The notes under the pieces are model-generated. The model had not been told where the DNA came from, ran no database searches, and saw nothing but the letters and a program-made list of their open reading frames with translations. The translations under genes and the position numbers were made by a program. This document shows, in pieces, positions 33,643-46,206 of a DNA stretch of 64,000 nucleotides. The stretch comes from Panopea generosa (Eukaryota; Mollusca; Bivalvia; Adapedonta; Hiatellidae): NCBI GenBank assembly GCA_029582155.1, contig CM055896.1, positions 30,144,373-30,208,372 on the forward strand, read 5' to 3'. Numbering within the stretch: position 1 is the stretch's first letter; each line of letters begins with the position of its first letter.

Positions 33643-34750
33643 ATTTGTGTCAGCTTAAACAATATTGAAAATAAATGATCACCGAGCTACATCATTGAAG
33701 CTAGTTTTGATATGGGAATTAATTAAATGCACAACTCCAGTATATGTGACTATGTCATTTTATTTCATTTTTATAAAATGACGCAACATTATAATCATTA
33801 TAAAACATCTTATTATAATGTATCATGTAATATGTGAATGTCATACTGAAAATGCAATAGACAACCCGGTGACATCTTATACGGGATCAATACAAAAGTC
33901 TGAGACCATTTAACAAATAGGTCACTAACATCTTTTGAACTATTCTATATACTATTCCCATTGAAAAAGATGGGCAACCTTCTGCCAAACAATAATAAAG
34001 CAAATCATGCAAATAACATAGCATAACGCAAATATATACAAAAAAGATGGGACTTTCGAAGTCGTTGGGTTTTGCATACGAAATTAGAAATAACCCAAAG
34101 TTACAAACATCAATTATGAATTCAAACAGGTTGACATTCCTGAAATCTTGAAAAACAGCAATCAAGCCGAATGTAAAATTATAATGGAAGGCTGAAGGGG
34201 TGGCGGTGGGTCTTTAAAATTAATGTCTATCTTGTCTGCGTAGTAAACAAATATACCAACATGACTGACGAATGACCACTTGATACATCTCAGTCATGTG
34301 ATACCTAGTTAGTATGTATTGCACGCAATGAAATTTAATTACCCACAAGGATTGCTGTTTAACAACACAAACACAATCATTTACAATAATTATCCTTTGT
34401 GTCAGCTTAAACAATATTGAATATAAATGATCACCGAGCTACATCAATGAAGCTAGTTTTGATATGGGAATTATTTAAATGCACAACTCCAGTATATGTG
34501 AATATGTCATTTTAATTCATTTTATTTCATTTTTATAAAATGACGCAACATTATAATCATTATAAAACACCTTATTATAATATATCATGTAATATGTGAA
34601 TGTCATACTGAAAATGCAATTGACAACCCGGTGACATCTTATACCGGATCAATTCAAAAGTCTGAGACCATTTAACAAATAGGTCACTAACACCTTTTGA
34701 ACTATTCTATATACTATTCCCATTGAAAAAAGGTGGGCAACTTTCTGCCA
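33643..34750. repeat. Direct repeat pair, about 350 bp each
   Basis: 33643-33988 and 34396-34750 share nearly the whole stretch from TTTGTGTCAGCTTAAACAAT to TCTGCCA, including TCACCGAGCTACATCA and GACAACCCGGTGACATCTTA. The second copy has an 11-bp insertion in the ATTTCATTTTAT run. The 407 bp between them are unrelated. It looks like a local segmental duplication or two copies of an unknown element. Confidence 0.9.
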
Positions 34751-34849
34751 CTCCATGGCCACCCAAGAATGATGTAGGAAGGAACCAGCTTCAATAATGC
34801 ATTAAAATACAGCATGTAACCTAACCAACTGTATGCAATAACTAATATG

Positions 34850-36060
34850 TATAAAAATATATATAATCATATATATCTAAATCATAGTATTGGAACTGAA
34901 ATCAGTTCGGCTTTTATATGTTACCGAGAAGCACATCAATGAATGTGCATCAACGGTCAATATAGCCTAAAAACCAAGTAATAATAATTGCCAGTAGACA
35001 CAAACCAGCATCTGCTAACCTTAAAATAAAATTATAAATGTAGAATGTTTGCCAACAGACCCTAACTAGCACATGCTAACTCTGTGTACCCTAGACACAT
35101 AAAACGTGTAGCAAATATGTACATTAAGACAATCGTATCAATGAAATTTCAATCATTCTAACTTTAACATGCTACAAAGAAGCACAGAAATAAATGTTCA
35201 ATGAATCATACAACATGCATAATACCTGCTCGCAGGCACCAACTAGCCTACGCTAACATTGTGTACCACGGACAGGCAAAACATATTAAAAATATATACA
35301 CCAAGTCTTGTAAAAACAATCGTATCAATGAAATTTCAATCATTCTAACTTTAACATGCTACATAGAAGCACAGAAATAAATGTTCAATGAATTATACAA
35401 CATGCATAATACCTGCTCGCAGGCACCAACTAGCCTAAGCTAACAGTGTGTACCACGGACAGGCAAAACATGTTAAAAATATGTACACCAAGTCTTGTAA
35501 AAGCAATCGTATCAATGAAATTTCAATCATTCTAACTTTAACATGCTTCTTTGTAGCACAGAAATAAATGTTCAATGAATCATACAACATGCATAATACC
35601 TGCTCGCAGGCACCAACTAGCCTACGCTAACATTGTGTACCACGGACAGGTAAAACATGTTAAAAATATGTACACCAAGTCTTGTAAAAACAATCGTATA
35701 ATTGAAATTTCAATCATTCTAACGTTAACATGCTACAAAGAAGCACAGAAATAAATGTTCAATGAATCATACAACATGCATAATACCTGCTCGCATGCAC
35801 CAACTAGCCTACGCTAACATTGTGTACCACGGACAGGCAAAACATGTTAAAATATGTACACCAAGTCTGGTAAAAACAATCGTATAATTGAAAATTTGCA
35901 AATATTTTGCTTTTAACATGCTGCAGATCACTCCATCAGTGGACGGTCAAGAATCATAAAAATAAAAATTGTATCATGCTCGCCAGCATACACAAACTAG
36001 CCTAACGCTAACATTGTGTACCCTGGACACTTGAAAACATGTAGAAAATATGAGGAGCAT
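34850..36060. repeat. 187-bp satellite
   Basis: The word CGTATCAATGAAATTTCAAT (last two copies CGTATAATTG) begins at 35134, 35321, 35508, 35695 and 35881, giving a period of 186-187 bp. Each unit includes ACCTGCTCGCAGGCACCAAC and GCTAACATTGTGTACCACGG. Three central copies are very similar; the flanking ones are degraded, as expected for a satellite homogenised in its middle. Confidence 0.92.
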
Positions 36061-36519
36061 TTGACGTTTTGTTGACGACTGCTACAGTGCAGGTATTGTT
36101 GGCGAGGAAAAGAACTTGTTGATTAACCAAGTGTCAACCATAATTCTATGGCGGTAACAACAGGAAAAAGATCCATAATATTGATACTACAAGAAGCGAG
36201 TGCATTTGACCATTCACCGTAAAATCACTTTTTCCCCATAACACCAGCAAACCTCTTACAAGTAGCAGCATCTGATTCTAACAACAATGTCTCAGGTGAG
36301 AGCCATGTGTCATTCAAACACATATATTTACCCTTGAAATCCGTCATAATTAAGTGTCAAGCTTCAAGGCTCTAGCTGCAGTATTTAAACAAATTTTATG
36401 GTGTGGTAGTGAAACACCAATAGTGAGATCATAAAGTCGATGCAGGAAAGTACGACCAGGAGCAACAACGTAAGTTGCAAAGTCTAACAATCCGATAAGA
36501 TATTGCAGTTGAAGTAAAG
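36061..36519. other. Intron sequence, possibly DIRS 3' flank
   Basis: No exon seen. It may belong to the DIRS-like element that follows on the minus strand. Confidence 0.3.
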
Positions 36520-37330
36520 TTACCTTTTGTCAAAGTTTAAATGACATCAAAAGACAATTGATCTTGATCTTTAGAAGCTTATCCTGTGGTAAATGATAAA
36601 TCAAAGCCACTGAATCTATATAAATACCATAAATTGTTATGGTTGCTGTCGGTAGTACAGTTTTTTCTTCCTTGATGGGGACACCTATACTTTTGTACAT
36701 ATCAATAAACTGCTCTGAGTCAATCACTGAATCGAACCCGCCCGTCCTATAAAGAAGAAATCGTCAATAACGTGGTTCATGAAAGCATTATGTTTAAATT
36801 ACATAACCATTTGGTATGCAGTACTGAATCTTGCAAAAAGTTTGACGTGACTTACTCAAGCCCTTAGGAAACACTTTATCAAAGAAAAATTATGTTTGAC
36901 CACAACTGTTTATGGAGAACCCAAGAAACCCATAATCATCTGGATGTATGGGGTATACGGAAAGCATCCTGAATATCGGTATTGGCCAATATTGATCAAA
37001 TTGTTTAACCAAAGAAACTATTGTGTCAATGGAGTCATACACGATTGACAAGATTTTCTTTGCAGGAGGTATGATTGTCGACAAGGCAAATTGACCTTGC
37101 CCCTGTAAATCATATATCCTTTCCTCAGATCATATTCAGTCACAATTAGAGTTAACATGTCATGTTAAATTGGCGTTGGTAGGGGGCCGCCTTTGAGGTT
37201 GCCCACGAAAGGGCCTATTTGATTGCTTATTTACTAAAGCGTCAGGTTAGACAAGATGTTGAGGCTGTACCTGAGGAACAGTAGACAGTTTGTTCTGTTC
37301 ATGATTGCGACACAAGAATCGAAGACAATA
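36520..37330 (-). mobile_element. DIRS/Ngaro-like retroelement fragment
   Basis: On the minus strand 37084-36890 reads YDSIDTIVSLVKQFDQYWPI, then RMLSVYPIHPDDYGFLGFSI. This is followed, after stops, by ARFSTAYQ (about 36820) and NHVIDDFFFIGRAGS (about 36735-36785). The piece at 36727-36530 has GVPIKEEKTVLPTATITIYG and LPQDKLLKIK. These are the reverse-transcriptase motifs of tyrosine-recombinase retroelements, with the catalytic x-x-D-D as VIDD. The gag and recombinase parts were not found. Frames are broken, so it is dead. Antisense to the host gene. Confidence 0.7.
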
Positions 37331-38200
37331 TCCAGCATTTTTTATTAAGTCTTTGGTTGTAGCCATAAGGCACAGCCCTCAGTGACATGGACCATCACTG
37401 TCTCACTTGTCTGACCTGGCAGTAGTGCTGCTAAGTCAATGACCTGATCTGAACAAATAGCTGACTCAGTTTTTCTGACACATGTATAGACACGGAAGAT
37501 AAGCACCTAAACAACACTGGTGGAAGGACCTGCCGAGAATCAAGGAATCGCAGTCGAAAGTGGACCCGAGACTGTGTCCACAGAAATCACCGTGGCAGAT
37601 GACTGTGGAAATGTATCCGACGTAACCGAACTGCCTACTGATGCAACATCAACAGATTGACTGGGAGATATATCATCGGAGGCAGGCAACACTAGGCACC
37701 GTTCCTGCATCTGCTGAAGGACCTCGTCTATGAATGAGTCAATACAGCCCTCCCCATTTTATGATTTTCTTCCTGAGGCTTTCGCTGACTGCCGTTTGGA
37801 CATGTCGACCTGTGACAAAGAATGGTCAATTAGACAAAGCCTTATCAGCCATGTATTCAGGTGTCCGCCATCAGTACAGCGGCAACAACACAACACTTTC
37901 ATTAAAAATAAACTATCAATAACAACCTATATGCATGACAAGGTAAATTTTAAAAGAGTATTAATAACAGCATACTCTAAACATGGCGACCTGTACAAAT
38001 TATAACAGTATGCATCAATAAGCACCATCACCTTAAATTGAAGCTGCAACAAAAAAACACCCACCTAGATATGTACCAAGGTGGTGGTACATATTTAACT
38101 AGCATCATAACCTTGTGTATTGCGAAATGTTCAGAACACACAATGGCAGAAACAAATGAGACAGCTATTCATAGGGTGGTAAGAGATGCATACATATAAC
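37331..38200. other. Intron sequence next to DIRS-like fragment
   Basis: 37340-37700 is richer in G+C than its surroundings and may be more of the DIRS-like element (a Cys/His-containing stretch is readable on the minus strand at about 37310-37360), but I cannot prove it. No receptor exon found. Confidence 0.3.
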
Positions 38201-41200
38201 ACAATGGAGTACACCATTGATATCCCATATCAGGCCAATACCGAGGCTGGATGCAGCAACCACATCTACCAATGTGGATATAATGATTTAAAAGTATTGC
38301 TACTCATATAACTATATCATGTAAAAGACAGTCTATAGTAAGGCTGTCACACCAATCACCTATACGAAAGTGGTGACACATTTTTAAGAGTGTGCTATTA
38401 TGTAATTGAAAGTCTATACCGAGGCTGGCATACCACTCACCTATACCAAGGTGATAATAAATATTTAAAAGTGTTGCCACCATGTAATGTACAGCCGTAA
38501 CCGAGGCTGCCACGCCACTCACCTATACGAAGGTGGTGATCAATATTTAAGTGTTGTTAACCATGTAATGAACAGCCCCTTTACCGAGGCTGGCACGCCA
38601 ATCACCTATACCAAGATGATAATAAATATTTAAAAGTGTTGCTACCCATGTAATGTACAGCCTTAGCCGAGGCAACCACGCCACTCACCTATACCAAGGT
38701 GGTGATAAATATTTACGTGTTGCTACCCATGTAATGAACAGCCTTTACCGAGGCTGCCACGCCATCACCTATACCAAGGTGGTGATAAATATTTAAAAGT
38801 GTGCTATTTTGTAATTGACAGTCTATCTCAAGACCGGCGCACCACTCACCTATACCAAGGTGATGACAAATATTTAAAAGTGTTGCTTCCCATTTTAATG
38901 GACAGCCTTTACCGAGGCTGCCACACCACTCATGTCTACCAAAGTGGTGATAAATATTTAAAAGTGTGTTATTATGAAATTGACAGACTAAACCGAGGCC
39001 GGCATATACCGAGGCCGACACAACACTCACCTATACCGAGGTGGTGATAAATATCTAAAACTGTTGCTACATGTTCCCATGTAATGGACAGCCTTTACCG
39101 AGACTGCCACACCACTCACCTATACCGAGGGGGTGATAAATATCTAAAAGTGTTGCTACATGTACCAATGTAATGGACAGCCTATACCGAGGCTGCCACA
39201 CCACTCACCTATACAAATGGTGATAAATATCTAAAAGTGTTGCTACATGTACCAATGGAATGGACAGCCTATACCGGGGCTGCCACACCACTCACCTATA
39301 CCGAGGTGGTTATAAATATCTGAAAGTGTTGCTACATGTACCAATGTAACGGACAGCCTATACCGAGGCTGCCACACCAGTCACCTATACCACGGTGGTG
39401 AAAAATATCTAAAAAGTGATGCTAAATGTACCAATGTAACGGACAGCCTTTACCGAGGCTGCCACACCACTTACCTATACCGAGGTGGTGATAAATATCT
39501 AAAAGTGTTGCTACATGTACCAATGGAATGGACAGCCTATACCGGGGCTGCCACACCACTCACCTATACCGAGGTGGTTATAAATATCTGAAAGTGTTGC
39601 TGCATGTACCAATGTAACGGACAGCCTATACCGAGGCTGCCACACCACTCACCTATACCGAGGTGTTGATCAATATCTAAAAGTGTTGCTACATGTACCA
39701 ATGTAACGGACATCTTTACCGAGGCTGCCACACCACTCACCTATACCGAGGTAGTGATAAATATCTAAAAGTGTTGCTACATGTACCAATGTAACGGACA
39801 GCCTATACCGAGGCTGCCACACCACTCACCTATACCGAGGTGGTGATAAATATCTAAAAAGTAATGCTACATGTACCAATGTAACGGACAGCCTTTACCG
39901 AGGCTGCCACACCACTCACCTATACCGAGGTGGTGATAAACATCTAAAAGTGTTGCTACATGTACCAATGTAACGGACATCCTATACCGAGGCTGCAACA
40001 CCACTCACCAATACCGAGGTGGTGATAAATATCTAAAAGTGTTGCTACATGTACCAATGTAACGGACAGCCTATACCGAGGCTGCCACACCACTCACCTA
40101 TACCGAGGTGGTGATAAATATCTAAAAAGTGATGCTACATGTACCAATGTAACGGACAGCCTTTACCGAGGCTGCCACACCACTCACCTATACCGAGGTG
40201 GTGATAAACATCTAAAAGTGTTGCTACATGTACCAATGTAACGGACAGCCTATACCGAGGCTGCAACACCACTCACCAATACCGAGGTGGTGATAAATAT
40301 CTAAAAGTGTTGCTACATGTACCAATGTAACGGACAGCCTATACCGAGGCTGCAACACCACTCACCAATACCGAGGTGGTGATAAATATCTAAAAGTGTT
40401 GCTACATGTACCAATGTAACGGACAGCCTATACCGAGGCTGCCACACACTCACCTATACCAAGGTGGTGATAAATATTTACGTGTTGCTACCCATGTAAT
40501 GAACAGCCTTTACCGAGGCTGCCACGCCATCACCTATACCAAGGTGGTGATAAATATTTAAAAGTGTGCTATTTTGTAATTGACAGTCTATCTCAAGACC
40601 GGCGCACCACTCACCTATACCAAGGTGATGACAAATATTTAAAAGTGTTGCTTCCCATTTTAATGGACAGCCTTTACCGAGGCTGCCACACCACTCATGT
40701 CTACCAAAGTGGTGATAAATATTTAAAAGTGTGTTATTATGAAATTGACAGACTAAACCGAGGCCGGCATATACCGAGGCCGACACAACACTCACCTATA
40801 CCGAGGTGGTGATAAATATCTAAAACTGTTGCTACATGTTCCCATGTAATGGACAGCCTTTACCGAGACTGCCACACCACTCACCTATACCGAGGGGGTG
40901 ATAAATATCTAAAAGTGTTGCTACATGTACCAATGTAACGGACAGCCTATACCGAGGCTGCCACACCACTCACCTATACCGAGGTGGTGATAAATATCTA
41001 AAAGTGTTGCTACATTTACCAATGTAACGGACAGCCTTTTACGAAGCTGCCACACCACTCACCTTTACCGAGGTGGTGATGAATAGCAAAAAATTGTTGC
41101 TACATGTACCAATGTAACGGACAGCCTATACCGAGGCTGCCACACCACTCACCTATACCGAGGTGGTGATAAATATCTAAAAGTGTTGCTACATGTACCG

Positions 41201-42250
41201 ATGTAACGGACAGCCTATACCGAGGCCGCCACACCACTCACCTATACCAAGGTGGTGATAAATATTTACGTGTTGCTACCCATGTAATGAACAGCCTTTA
41301 CCGAGGCTGCCACGCCATCACTTATACCAAGGTGGTGATAAATATTTAAAAGTGTGCTATTTTGTAATTGACAGTCTATCTCAAGACCGGCGCACCACTC
41401 ACCTATACCAAGGTGATGACAAATATTTAAAAGTGTTGCTTCCCATTTTAATGGACAGCCTTTACCGAGGCTGCCACACCACTCATGTCTACCAAAGTGG
41501 TGATAAATATTTAAAAGTGTGTTATTATGAAATTGACAGACTAAACCGAGGCCGGCATATACCGAGGCCGACACAACACTCACCTATACCGAGGTGGTGA
41601 TAAATATCTAAAACTGTTGCTACATGTTCCCATGTAATGGACAGCCTTTACCGAGACTGCCACACCACTCACCTATACCGAGGGGGTGATAAATATCTAA
41701 AAGTGTTGCTACATGTACCAATGTAATGGACAGCCTATACCGAGGCTGCCACACCACTCACCTATACCGAGGTGGTGATAAATATCTAAAAGTGTTGCTA
41801 CATGTACCAATGTAACGGACAGCCTTTTACGAAGCTGCCACACCACTCACCTTTACCGAGGTGGTGATGAATAGCAAAAAAGTGTTGCTACATGTACCGA
41901 TGTAACGGACAGCCTATACCGAGGCCGCCACACCACTCACCAATACCGTGGTGGTGATAAATATCTAAAGGTGTTGCTACATGTAGCAATGTAACGGACA
42001 GCCTTTTCAAAGGCTGCCACACCACTCACCTATACCGAGGTGGTGATAAATAACTAAAAGTGTTGCTACATGTACCAATGTAACGGACAGCCTATACCGA
42101 GGCTGCCACACCACTCACCTAGACCGAGGAGGTGATAAATATCTGAAAGTGTTGCTACATGTACCAATGTAACAGACAGCCTATACCGAGGCTGCCACAC
42201 CACTCATCTATACCGAGGTGGTGATAAATATCTAAAAGTGTTGCTACATA
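38200..42250. repeat. About 89-bp satellite with higher-order structure
   Basis: About 45 units. The typical unit contains TTGCTACATGTACCAATGTA, ACGGACAGCC, TATACCGAGGCTGCCACACC, ACTCACCTATACCGAGGTGG and TGATAAATATCTAAAAGTG. Each unit has two small palindromes, AGCC-TATACCGA-GGCT and CACC-TATACCGA-GGTG, that share their loop. Divergent units (38.2-38.7 kb) flank homogeneous ones. A block of about 490 bp starting near 38685 recurs at offsets of 1765 bp (near 40450) and 2553 bp (near 41238) almost unchanged. The 105- and 82-residue open frames inside are by-products of the repeat. Confidence 0.95.
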
Positions 42251-42344
42251 TTCATATTATTTCGCCCTAGTATAGGGTCAAAAATTAAATTTTCTGGGTC
42301 TAACCAAACAGTTCGTGATCATAATGATATGTTCAAATACACCT

Positions 42345-42470
42345 AATTATTGGGTCTACCCCCTGCACTGCTAAATAATTTTGAACTGTTGCGGTAGACC
42401 CAACAATCGACTTTTGGACCCAACAATCGACTCTGGACCCAACAGTACTGTCTCACATTTATAAAAGACC
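42345..42470. repeat. Inverted repeat plus GGACCCAACA repeats
   Basis: ATTGGGTCTACC (about 42352) pairs with GGTAGACCCAACAAT (42391-42405) around a 27-30-base loop. The right arm continues as a short tandem of GACCCAACAATCGACT-type units at 42396, 42417 and 42436, with a further AGACCCAACTG at about 42466. It lies just outside the satellite and is not part of its unit. Confidence 0.7.
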
Positions 42471-43051
42471 CAACTGTCCACCAAGTTTAAAATTATATAT
42501 ATATATAGTTCAATTCCTGATTAGCGAAATGGTTGCTTGTGATTTTATCTTGAATAATAGACAAATGCAGTTGTCAGTGATTACCAATTGGCAAATGAAA
42601 TACAATGTCATATTAATCATTTTATAACAAATCACCTTCAATGATCCAGTTCAGTTTTTCATCATTCATATTCCATGAATGTATAGCAGTGAACGGTCAA
42701 TTTAAGATTCGAACACATTGTCACTAAAATATTGGTTATTCCTCAATAATCTATAAATATGGCATGTTGTATAGACTGAGTGCATTAATGATGTAAATGT
42801 AATCAATGAACAATCATACATTCAAACATATAAGATACGAACTTACATAGAATCATGACATTCAATCCCTTTCGGATTAACTTACTATGCACTTGGTAAA
42901 TATATGACATATATCGTGAATGTTCAACACATCTAAAGCATTCAGATTAAATAAACAAATAATAAAAGCACTTAGCACATCATTCATGCAACACTCTTGT
43001 CACTTTTAACCAGACGTTTGATGTATATTAATAAAAAAACTATTTTATCAG
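42471..43051. other. Intron sequence, partly duplicated
   Basis: AT-rich lead-in to the broken EGF exon; ends in the acceptor TTTTATCAG. Confidence 0.4.
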
Positions 43052-43137
43052 AATGTACATCAGGATGGTATGGCGATGCGTGTTCTCTTAAATGTAGCGA
43101 TCACTGTATAGGTGGACACAGTTACTGTAATAACTAA
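43052..43137 (+). pseudogene. Broken EGF exon (A type, copy 1)
   Basis: After a normal acceptor (TTATCAG) the frame gives CTSGWYGDACSLKCSDHC and IGGHSYCNN, clearly the first five-eighths of an A-type module. It then meets TAA at 43135-43137. From just after AATAAC the sequence no longer matches an exon but matches the intron found after the next B exon (TTTAATTACCAGGATCCG here, TTTAATGGCCAGGATCCG at about 45470). The 3' half of this exon, its intron and its B partner have therefore been deleted. No donor remains, so it is probably skipped, which would keep the frame. Confidence 0.8.
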
Positions 43138-44194
43138 TTCATTTAATTACCAGGATCCGCATTCACACATCTCCACTTGGTTTGAGCTTAGTTGAACTTG
43201 TATTTTTTTTTGCAGTAAAAGTCTGATTATTAATATTTAAATTGTTTTGAGACAAATACTATACACACTAACTAGTATAGTAAGTAACCTATTCTATCAA
43301 TAGTTGTGGCTACATTGTATCACGCCATTGATTTAAAATTACAAAATAAATATGTAAAGAAAATCATTTTTGTGGTTGTATTTAGTATGTCAACGCAAAT
43401 TTAGTATATACATGTATTGATATTTGTTAAATATTGTTATTGTGTTAATAGTGTTATCCTTGGCAGGGGAGAAGCAATTAAAAATGTAATGTTAAATGAT
43501 AATTTAGCAATTTATCGATACTTCATTTTCTTTCTTTTAATTTATATAAAATATTAATTGGTGATTGCATATACGGATATATTCACATAATATTCAGAAC
43601 AAATCCTGTTTGCATGGTACAAACATAAACAAGTTAGAAAGATACGAAGATATAGAAGAGGAGCAACATTTTAAAATGTGTTATATTTTGTCCAGAAATA
43701 TTTAGTAGAAATATCCTTTTTTACATAATTTAGGCTATCCATACATGTAAGTTGTATTTGTAGGTAGTATTTACCAGCTCTCAACATATATATATATACA
43801 TATTATTACGTTTGAAATAAACAGGCACATTAAAGTGACTCAAACTAAAAATAAGAAGGAAGTTTTTTTTGTTAAGTGAATGCTAATTTATCTTATTTAA
43901 ATTACATCAAATCAAAATATGTTCATTTACATTTCATTCTCAAATTAAACAAATTATTAAAATTTAATCTAACGTCGTATACAGTGCAAATGCTGGCGGT
44001 TACCAATTGAACGATGCAATACTTCCATTTCATTATCCATATTGAAGTGCAGTTTAGTAGGGTACAAAGTATAATCAGTTCAATAAATAAACAGACACGA
44101 AAACCTTTCAATACTTTATATGAGTTACTCTTGCAACGAATAATACAAAATATATTGGATATTTTTACAAATTAAGTTTAACATTGTTTGACAG
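43138..44194. repeat. Intron segment paralogous to 45465-46206
   Basis: 43138-43520 matches 45465-45845 (both with GTTAAATGATAATTTAGCAA and ACATGTATTGATA), and 43830-44194 matches 45845-46206. The 310 bp at about 43521-43835 are present only here: an insertion in this copy or a deletion in the other. Confidence 0.8.
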
Positions 44195-44338
44195 AATGTT
44201 CGCCTGGTTCGTATGGCAATAGCTGCTCTCAAATATGTAGTGACAAATGCAAGGGTGGGTACAGTTACTGTAATAACGTGGACGGTACATGTGAGCAAAG
44301 ATGTGTGGCAGGGTGGATGGGTAACAAGTGTAACCTAG
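44195..44338 (+). CDS. Receptor exon: EGF module A2
   Basis: Encodes CSPGSYGNSCSQICSDKC, KGGYSYCNNVDGTCEQRC and VAGWMGNKC: eight cysteines spaced C-x8-C-x3-C-x3-C-x6-C-x6-C-x3-C-x8-C. The acceptor is TTTGACAG, the donor G|GTAGGT, phase 1. It differs from A3 at two residues (Pro/Leu and Ser/Leu in the first loop) and from A4 at three, showing recent exon duplication. EGF modules of this type form extended stalks between ligand-binding head and membrane. Confidence 0.95.
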   Translation, partial: NVRLVRMAIAALKYVVTNARVGTVTVITWTVHVSKDVWQGGWVTSVT

Positions 44339-45027
44339 GTAGGTGTATTAAAACTTATTCGGTTATAGTAGTATGTACGAAAAAAACGTAAATGCGGATA
44401 AATTTAATATATAAAAATAATAATGTATTATATATTTTAAGAATTGTGGTTGATCTGCCGCATTCTACTGAGCGATACCGATAACAGTTGCTCACTTGCT
44501 ATGTATAACATGTACGTACATGATATGGCAATTAATAAGTGTCAAGTAAGAATTCTATACACTAACCACATTTAATCCTCCAAACTTCAATTAGTGTATT
44601 TTAATTTGTGAAAGTCAGTCATCTACAATGCAATATACGTTGCTATGTTACTGTCAACGTAGATATTGGTTATAAACATATTCGATATTTGCAAAATAAG
44701 GGCCAAAATTATGAAGCTATGTTTTTTATAATGATACTGATTAAAATAATATAAAGTGTAACAGTTATGTATTTTTGGTTCAATGGTAAAGTTTAGTAAA
44801 CATCGTTATATTTTACGGCATTCTGTGTCGTCAAAATAACAAGATCGGAAAGAGAGGAACAGTTTCGCCTAAGTATAGATTTGATAACTTTTTCAAATAT
44901 GGTACTTCTGGATAAACATTGGCATCAATTTATTCTAAAGATGCTTAAGCTGTTCTAAGATTTCTTTAACATACTGTATTTGCTGATTATATTACGGACA
45001 TTACCGCAACTGTATAATCATTTATAG
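44339..45027. other. Intron between A2 and B2
   Basis: Paralogous to the introns at 46351-47056 and 48636-49337 over its length, with indels. No separate feature. Confidence 0.7.
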
Positions 45028-45162
45028 AATGTACCGACGGAAGATATGGAGAAAACTGCGGTCAACAATGTGGTCATTGCTTAAATGCTCCATGTGATAC
45101 AATATCCGGTAATTGTATCGATGGATGTAAGGCTGGGTTCCAGAATGAAAATTGTGATATCG
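45028..45162 (+). CDS. Receptor exon: EGF module B2
   Basis: Encodes CTDGRYGENCGQQCGHC, LNAPCDTISGNC, IDGCKAGFQNENC: spacing C-x8-C-x3-C-x2-C-x4-C-x6-C-x3-C-x8-C, the B type. The acceptor is TTTATAG, the donor G|GTAATT, phase 1. It is more diverged from B3 and B4 than they are from each other (for example DTISGN against DKKSGK), so the pair A2-B2 split off before the last duplication. Confidence 0.95.
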
Positions 45163-46206
45163 GTAATTATACTGGATATTAATAAGAATAGTAGATAGTA
45201 TGGTTAAATTCCATATAAGAACACTTGTCTTATTATATTGAATCTATATAATTGAAATAATTGAAGTTTTCTGATATTTGTACACACTGAAAAAAAAAAC
45301 AACTTTGTTGAACATGACTTTTAAATAAAGGGTTATATATGTCAGTTATTACGGACATTTATCTATAATGTCATGCAAAATAATCTAAAACATTTACTGA
45401 ATTAAATTTATTTAATTGTGATACTATCAGACACAAAATGAAAAAAAACAAACAATCCACATGACTAATTTATTTAATGGCCAGGATCCGTATTCACACA
45501 ATATCTCAACATGGTTTGCTATCAGTTGAATTTTTATTTTATTTTGTCAGTAAAAGTCTGATTATTAACATTTAACTGTTTTTTTAAGACAGTCTATACA
45601 CACTAACTGGACCTATGCTATGAGTAGTTGTGACTACATTGTATCACGCCATTCAATTAAAATGACAAAATAAATATGTAAAGAAAATCATTTTTTTGGT
45701 TATATTTATGTCAACGCAAATTTAGTAAATACATGTATTGATACTTGTTAAATATTGTTATTGTGTTGATAGTGTTAGCCTTGGCAGGGGAGAAGCAATA
45801 AAAATTGTAATGTTAAATGATAATTTAGCAATTTATCGATACTTAAAATGACTCAAACTGAAAATAAGAAGGAAGTTTTTTTGTTGAGTGAATGCTAATT
45901 TATCTTATTTAAATTACATCAAATCAAAATATGTTCATTTATATTTTATTCCGAAGTAAAACAAAATATTATAATTTAATCTAACGTCGTATACAGTGCA
46001 AATGCTGGCGGTTACCAATTGAACGATGCAATACTTCCATTTCATTATCCATATTGAAGTGCAGTTTAGTAGGGTACAAAGTATAATCAGTTCAATAAAT
46101 AAACAGACACGAAAACCTTTCAATACTTTATATGAGATACTCCTGCAACGAATAATACAAAATATATTGGATATTTTTACAAATAAATTTTAACACTGTT
46201 TGACAG
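45163..46206. other. Intron between B2 and A3
   Basis: The first 300 bp are unique; the rest is paralogous to 43138-44194 (without its 310-bp extra block). Ends in the acceptor TTTGACAG. Confidence 0.7.

Noticed and set aside
38713-41600. Repeated 105- and 82-residue proteins
   Set aside because: Identical open frames on both strands arise from the 89-bp satellite; no codon bias, no domain.
38200-42250. CRISPR-like array
   Set aside because: The whole unit repeats, with no unique spacers, and the context is an animal intron.
33359-44194. Two separate genes split at the satellite
   Set aside because: No start, stop or promoter signal was found in the gap and phase joins across it; kept as one gene, though only cDNA can prove it.
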